Source: Marsupella aquatica
Taxonomy: Eukaryota; Marchantiophyta
Length of the DNA: 64,000 nucleotides
Reading direction: 5' to 3'
NCBI GenBank assembly: GCA_973895155.1
Contig: OZ316896.1
Coordinates: 17,918,001 to 17,982,000 of the forward strand
Part shown: one piece after another, positions 58,374-64,000 of the stretch
How positions within the stretch are numbered: the first letter of the stretch is position 1
Layout: the number at the start of each line of letters is the position of its first letter
The notes under the pieces: generated by a model
Database searches by the model: none
Told to the model about the DNA's origin: nothing
What the model saw: the letters and a program-made list of their open reading frames with translations, nothing else
Program-made: the position numbers and the translations under genes

Positions 58374-59696
58374 GTCTGTCAAGCGTTCCCAAGGAATGAT
58401 AGCTTGATTAAGAGTCCAAACAAGTGACAATGCGAAGAACTTCCCAAGAGGTGGGTCCTGAATCACGCCCCCAATCATGTCCATTGCAACTAGGGTACGT
58501 CACATCCAATAACTGTGTGGGATTGGTAGAACGACTACACAAACACCATTGTTCTAACACATTTTACATGGAAAGAGATGATGGAGGCAATCTGTCCCAC
58601 GATCAATGCTCCTCAATAGTGATAGGGTCCACACATGCAAAAAGTGCACTGCAACGTTGCCAGTAACCTGATCTTGATCTTCTCTTGCTTGGGGCAGAGG
58701 CGCCAAGTACAGAACGCTGAACACTACTGAGGTGCTTAGTGAAAGAAATTAGAACCTAATATGGAAGACATTGTTAACATAATCCGTGGTGAAGAAAAAG
58801 TAAAAACATATATGCACAGTGGAAAAACACAATCTTAACTGAAAAGGCCAAATCGCATTTGATAGTGCGCGTGGGAGACAAGAAACAAGAGCTCAAGACT
58901 CTGCAAACTTCGGGCAAAACGCTCGCGCGCGCTAGAAAATGATATGACGACAAAACGCACAACGCTGCACATCGAGTATTTCCAACAGCGGGACCACAAT
59001 GATAACAACTGAGAATGAGAACATGTGACAAAAACAGAGGGGGACTGGAGGTCGGGTAAGTGTGTCCCGCGCCCTAAAGGCCGTGAAATTTGAAATGGAC
59101 GGAAATTTTCCGTCCGTCGCCGATCGGGGCTAATACATTTCAAGTGTGCCAGAACGGTGATTGACGGACGCGCGGGCTTGCGAGCAGCAGCATTGGGATT
59201 AGTGACGGGCAGGGTACGGGGCCCCAATGTTGAGCATAGACGACGATCGCAACGGCAAGCCCATGAACCATCCAACGCACAATAGTCGACACAAGAGATA
59301 CGTGGTTCACCTCCTTGAGGCTACGTCCACGGGAACACACAAGAGAGCTTTACTGAACTCTAAGCCCGTCGGCTATACCGAGTCTCCACAGTGTAAGCTC
59401 TCCCTATCTCTCAAGTGGCTCCATAACAATGAGCCTTGGTTCTACCTCTCCAAGCACACATGCCTCTTATGATATAGTGTGCAACTTAGTTGTACCTAAC
59501 CACGTAGTTGTACCTAACCACGTAGTTGTACCTAACCACATAGTTGTACCTAATCACGTAATTGTACCTAACCACGTAGTTGTACCAACCCACGTTGTTG
59601 TACCAACCATGTCATACCTAACCTAGACGTAAGAGTAAATACCCAACACCCAAGAAGGCTGGGGAGCCTTAATGCGGTGTTGATTTAACCCGGTGT
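58374..59696 (-). repeat. Right terminal inverted repeat of the MULE (897 bp plus insertion)
   Basis: Inverted copy of 49606-50501, interrupted by a solo LTR at 59228-59648. The equivalent of the transposase start is an ATG at 58494-58492 on the minus strand; its frame stays open past the TIR border to a TGA at 58311, so the right-hand gene could begin with the same 37 residues. Confidence 0.92.
59228..59648 (+). mobile_element. Solo LTR inserted in the right TIR (421 bp)
   Basis: It starts TGTTGAGC, ends ACCCAACA, and is flanked by an exact 5-bp duplication CCCAA (59223-59227 and 59649-59653). Removing it restores collinearity with the left TIR, which has no insert here. It contains TACGTGGTTCACC and GCTACGTCCACGGG, words I recall from short plant LTRs (inference). 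An 18-bp tandem repeat (TAGTTGTACCTAACCACG) occupies about 59487-59612. Orientation is not certain. Confidence 0.88.
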
Positions 59697-59705
59697 TCTA
59701 GAAGA

Positions 59706-62700
59706 GTGTCCTTGAGTCCTCAAATCTGGGAGGATCCGCTCGAGTTGGTCAAGGTATCTGCACATCAAAATATGACATGTACAATTGTACAATGTACAAC
59801 TTCCCTCCAATAAACCTGTTATTTTCTTTAGACACCACTGGCTATATAAAACTAGAACCGCCCAACACTTGTGCCTTGTCCTCTCTACCGTGAGAATTTG
59901 CTCCACAATTTTAGTAAACAATACAAAAAATGGTGAAATATATGGAACCAGGTTTTTGTTATCACTAGTGGCTCTTTAAATCAATAAGTGCACGCCATAT
60001 ATTAACACATTTTGATGTGTGATTAAGGGCAGCGCCATCTAAGCAAGCCTCTTTGTTTGAAACTACTATCCTCAGTACCTTTTCTCCCCTTCTAATATAT
60101 GGGACCACCTTCTGTTTGCTGCTGTCTTCTGTCCCTTGCTTATTATCTTTAATTAGATCTTGGGGTTATCTATCTGATCCTTTGATCCTTCTCTTGGGCT
60201 CTTCTACTATGAGGCGACAAATTGGATCCTTCACTTGGGCTCTTGTACTATGCAGCGCCTCTTTGCCCCCCCCCCCCTACTTATGTGCTTCCTGTTGGCT
60301 GTTCCTGTATCTTAGTCACGCTAGATAGTTTTATCAACACTCTGGTCATTTGGCTCTACTGAAATCAGATATAAGCTTATTGGACCTCCAAATGCAAGTT
60401 TTTTTTAACCAACCAAACCATGCATATCTTGTCCTGGTGGACATCCAGGTCCACTAAAGGTACAATTTCATGTCATGAATTTTAATAACACAATTTTCAA
60501 TTTGTATAATGTGAGAAAGTCATTGCTGTGAAACATAGGAAGCACTAGAGTTGATGAGTGGTTGACCATGTCGCCAAATCGGGCGCCAAATTTATGTCAG
60601 TGTCCTAAAACTAACAAGCGCAATGTGACGTGAATGGTTTAATTGCCTTGTGGCCGTAGCATGAAACAGAGTGTCGCAGTTAGAACTTGTATATTGACAA
60701 AAATGTACACACATAGTTAGAGGACTAGAGTTTAGGCATAGACGTGTAAATTCAGAATGAATATGTGCTTCTTGAACAGAATACATTATGCAAGATGTTT
60801 TTAGCCTAAGACCTGCCAAATTCTAAACATAAACTTGGATTGGCCCAATGATATTTTATAGCTGCTCCTTCATTGTAGTTTGCACATCTTAAAGGGTAGC
60901 CATAGGAGGAACATGAGCAAAAACATGAGTTGGGAAAGCAAAAACAAGTGGCACAAGAAAATGTTGAGAAATGAAGCTAAACTCAATGAGAACAAAATGA
61001 ACAAGTTCCCAACAAGTTTCATAAAAGGAGTACACACCCGAGTACACATTTGAATTTTAAAAATTGTTGACTTTTTTAAATATAATATTCACATTCTCTT
61101 CAAAAAGCAATGAGGTTGCGGATGCTGCAGTGCTTGCATGCTCAATGTGGCCATAAACTCTTTCCTTAGTTTGTAGTAGTTTAATTCGGATACAACAGCC
61201 TGCCCAACCCGGCCCCACTCGGTGTAGCTTTAGTATCCAAATACTAAATTATTTATTATAAATTTTTGATTATAATTATTAGCTTGACAAGATTAAACAT
61301 AACCTTCATTTGTTTGCGCCCCAAAATCACTCATCTCATTTTCAGAATGTGGGCGTCTTGACAACTTACTTGACACGATCATTGAGTTGTCAACTATTTT
61401 GTAACATAAATCTTACTTTTGAAATTGGCAGATGTACGTGTCAATGTAGTTGGAGTACTATTTCAAGGAATGTAGTTGGAGTACTTCAGATCTCCGCAGT
61501 TTAAGCTCAAAGCTTTCTAGCATGGTCTCTGGTGTCCAATCTATGACTTGACAAAGTTTGATACTTTTCTGAGATCCTTTGTTTCATTTCTGATGAGCAG
61601 GAAGGAGTGATGGCAGAAATCCTGCACATCTTCAGTTCACTCTATTAACATTCAGAAATTGCAGGCAAACTGGAAACCAGGTTGCATCAGTGTTCTTGAG
61701 TAATGGGAAGATATTTCAAGGTCATCAAGGTCATCCAGTACTCAAGCTACCATGGAGATCAGTTTTGTGATGTAATTGAACCAGGCTGCAAATGGTAAGA
61801 ACATTGTTAAAGGTCATATCAGTTGAAAGTGCAAACAATGCTATCTGAGTTATTTTCAACATTCTGAGCAGGTCTATCCAAGCTTATCCAGTCCATTCAA
61901 CCTTCACAAACAACCTGGAGGTCCATTGGGCTTGTATTATACTTGATGAAGACTAACTCAGATTTTATGTAAAATGAATTTTGGCCTTTGTAGTGTCAAG
62001 AAGGACAAGTTTCAAAATGCCCAGGAGAGCTTCTGGTTGGTTCTCTTCCATAAAGTGTAAAAACATACAAACGGAATTAACAAATTTAATATTTCTCAGC
62101 TAGATAAAAGATTCAATCCAAAAAGGTATTTTTATTTTCAATAATTTCTGTTTTTCGATTCCCACCTTGATTAGTAAGTACAGTAGGTCTAGTCGGTTTA
62201 GAAGATTTTATGCAGATCTCAATATGGGCATCTCATTTTTCCTGACGAAATGCAAAAGATCCCAAGATTCTTCTCTGGGCCATGTGTTTTCTGTCCTGTA
62301 CGTATATTAGGCCAGCTAGTTAAGTGGGGACGAAAGTAGGGCACTTGTCTCAGTGAACTTTGGCACAAGTAGGGCACTTGTCTCAGTGAGAACTTTGGCA
62401 CAAGTGATTGGAATGCTGCAGCTAGGTCACCAACACTTCCATGGAGGTTTCTTTTGTGATGGAACACTGTGGACGGGGTCACTGGTAAAAATGTGCACTA
62501 ACTCAGGCAGTCAGTGAATCTATGTTTACACCAAAAAACCAAAAATTGGATCAAGCAAATGCATCCCACCCTTTCATACAAGTATCAAGTGAACCTGGGT
62601 GATTGTTGTGACCCATTTCAAACCAAAAAACCCCTACTTGAGTATAATTTCCCCAAAAGTCTACTGTAGTTTCAGTCAGGGTTGCCAAGCAGTCTGGGTA

Positions 62701-64000
62701 TTTGAATCAATATTTATTCATCTATAACATTGTATAACCGAGACACAGCCGCGTCCTGAGCTCTGTAACGATGCTGGGGAACAGGTCACCACAGCCCATG
62801 CAACTGTTTGGCATAGGAGGGCTGCAAAGCTGGCATAGGAGAGCTGAAAAGCAGTGTCCACCCTCTCAAAATTTAATGGTGGCCTTCAAGTTCTGGTGGG
62901 AGCCCGCATTCCCGGATATATAGCATGTATGTTCATCTTGGAATATGCTTCACCTTTTTTTTTTTAGTGAAATGCAGGTGAGCTAATTTTTTAGTGGCAA
63001 ATATAAACAGGACATTAACTAGGAAGAGATAAAGTGTATGATATTGAAAAGTTGTGCACATAAGGTAGAAAAGTAAAAATACTCATGTAAAGAAAAATAA
63101 TAATGAACAGAAAAATTTTAAATCTATGGTATTGGGTTGTGCACATATTGTACACCAGTAGAGATATTTATGTACTTACCTTAGGTAATGACATTCAAAT
63201 GAATTAAAACATAAATTTAGGACACAAAATCATTAGTAGAACTTAAACACAAAAGGAGTGCACTTTATTTAGATCATTTTTTCTTCACTCATGAGAATAA
63301 GGGCTAAATTCCGTGAGCTTTGTTAAAGGGTGGATGGTCTTAAATATAACAAAGATTAAAAAATTAAAAAATTTAGAGGGGTGCCAGAAATAAATTCAAA
63401 ATCTAAACTATACGAGAGATACACCTTGGTAAGACATATTGAATTAAAAACACATAAGAAAAAGTTTGAATAAGACAAAAGATTCACCATATAGCAGTTT
63501 CATATCCAGTGTTCCCACTAAAGCTTGCTGTTTTCCAAACCTGACCGGATTTTGACATGCCCTACAGACTTGGCATGGAGCTAACTCAAACCAAGGAAGA
63601 AGCCAGTAAGCTAAGGTACAGACCTCTATGATTATGTTACCCCTATAGCCTATTCTACGAGTGTGGGTAAAAAATATCTTGACCCATTGATTTTTCTAGT
63701 ATAGTCCATTCAAGTTAAATATCTGTTTTTGGCATATTGATAGAATAGTAATGCCAAATATGCTTCCAGTGTCTGATTAAGATGTCCCTCAGTATGTTTG
63801 GACAGGATGCAGGCAGAAGATTATTGGTACTTTGCGCCAATGCAGGCACTCCCATGAAAGCTACATTAGGGCCGCCCTACCTCTACAATGGGCCAAAAAG
63901 ACATTGATCCTGTTTTGACTTGTCTGTCCATTAGCTAAGCCCACGCAGGGTTAGCAAACAAGACACGCCTTGGAAATGTTTGCCTAGGCTTAAATTTGAC
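59706..64000. other. Gene-poor right end of the window
   Basis: No gene is recognised in 4.3 kb. A 12-base C run lies at 60266-60277. A 38-40-bp duplication lies at about 62337-62405 (AGTAGGGCACTTGTCTCAGT twice). All open frames are shorter than about 95 codons and lack motifs. Several stretches are AT-rich (60990-61100, 62950-63480). Confidence 0.4.

Larger units (their letters stand above)
49606..59696. mobile_element. Two-gene Mutator-like element (MULE), 10.1 kb
   Basis: The termini are long inverted repeats starting ACACCGGGTTAAATCAACAC on each side. They are flanked by a perfect 9-bp target duplication TCTAGAAGA (49597-49605 and 59697-59705), the length typical of Mutator elements. Inside are a MURA-type transposase on the plus strand and a convergent unrecognised gene on the minus strand, separated by a tandem repeat, which is the plan of maize MuDR. 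Both genes carry disabling stops, and a solo LTR sits in the right TIR. The copy is therefore probably no longer autonomous, although its ends could still be mobilised. Confidence 0.93.

Overview
The window is nuclear DNA of a land plant. Introns are GT-AG with T-rich acceptors, intergenic space is long and repeat-filled (about one host gene per 13 kb), and the families are plant ones. The best clue to lineage is an NLR immune receptor whose N-terminus is an alpha/beta hydrolase. From memory this 'HNL' class is typical of non-flowering plants, liverworts above all, so a bryophyte such as a liverwort is the best guess. This is inference and not proven by the window.

Layout. 0-13.1 kb is an NLR cluster. 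It holds an LRR exon without an NB-ARC (447-1172), at least three decayed copies of NLR 3' tails (about 1.2-2.5 kb and 5.8-6.1 kb), and one apparently complete gene (7164-12724). That gene reads alpha/beta hydrolase, NB-ARC, ZZ zinc finger, LRR, with every inferred exon boundary in phase 0. 13-23 kb is gene-poor and repeat-rich, including a GC-rich block at 16.8-18.2 kb. 23.5-26.2 kb is a four-exon gene for a secretory PA-domain membrane protein without the expected RING. 29.7-31.6 kb is a two-exon BCS1-like AAA-ATPase. 34.6-35.1 kb is a small hAT-like transposon with an 8-bp target duplication. 38.1-41.3 kb is a complete but apparently non-coding LTR retroelement on the minus strand (duplication GTTAG, PBS and PPT visible). 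42.8-44.2 kb (minus) is an intronless F-box/kelch gene.

49.6-59.7 kb is a 10.1-kb Mutator-like element (MULE) with about 0.9-kb terminal inverted repeats and a perfect 9-bp target duplication. It carries a six-exon MURA-type transposase (DDE triad, SWIM finger) on the plus strand and a convergent multi-exon gene of unrecognised family on the minus strand. The plan recalls maize MuDR (mudrA/mudrB). Both genes are damaged by in-frame stops, and a 421-bp solo LTR has inserted in the right TIR. A short motif around TGTTCTGGC recurs about thirty times through the element.

The host genes do not form one pathway: immunity (NLR), secretory sorting (PA protein), organelle or ER AAA-ATPase, and ubiquitin ligase adaptor (F-box/kelch). 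The two most interesting loci are the NLR with the ZZ exon and the two-gene MULE. No RNA gene, CRISPR array or bacterial-type regulatory site was found.
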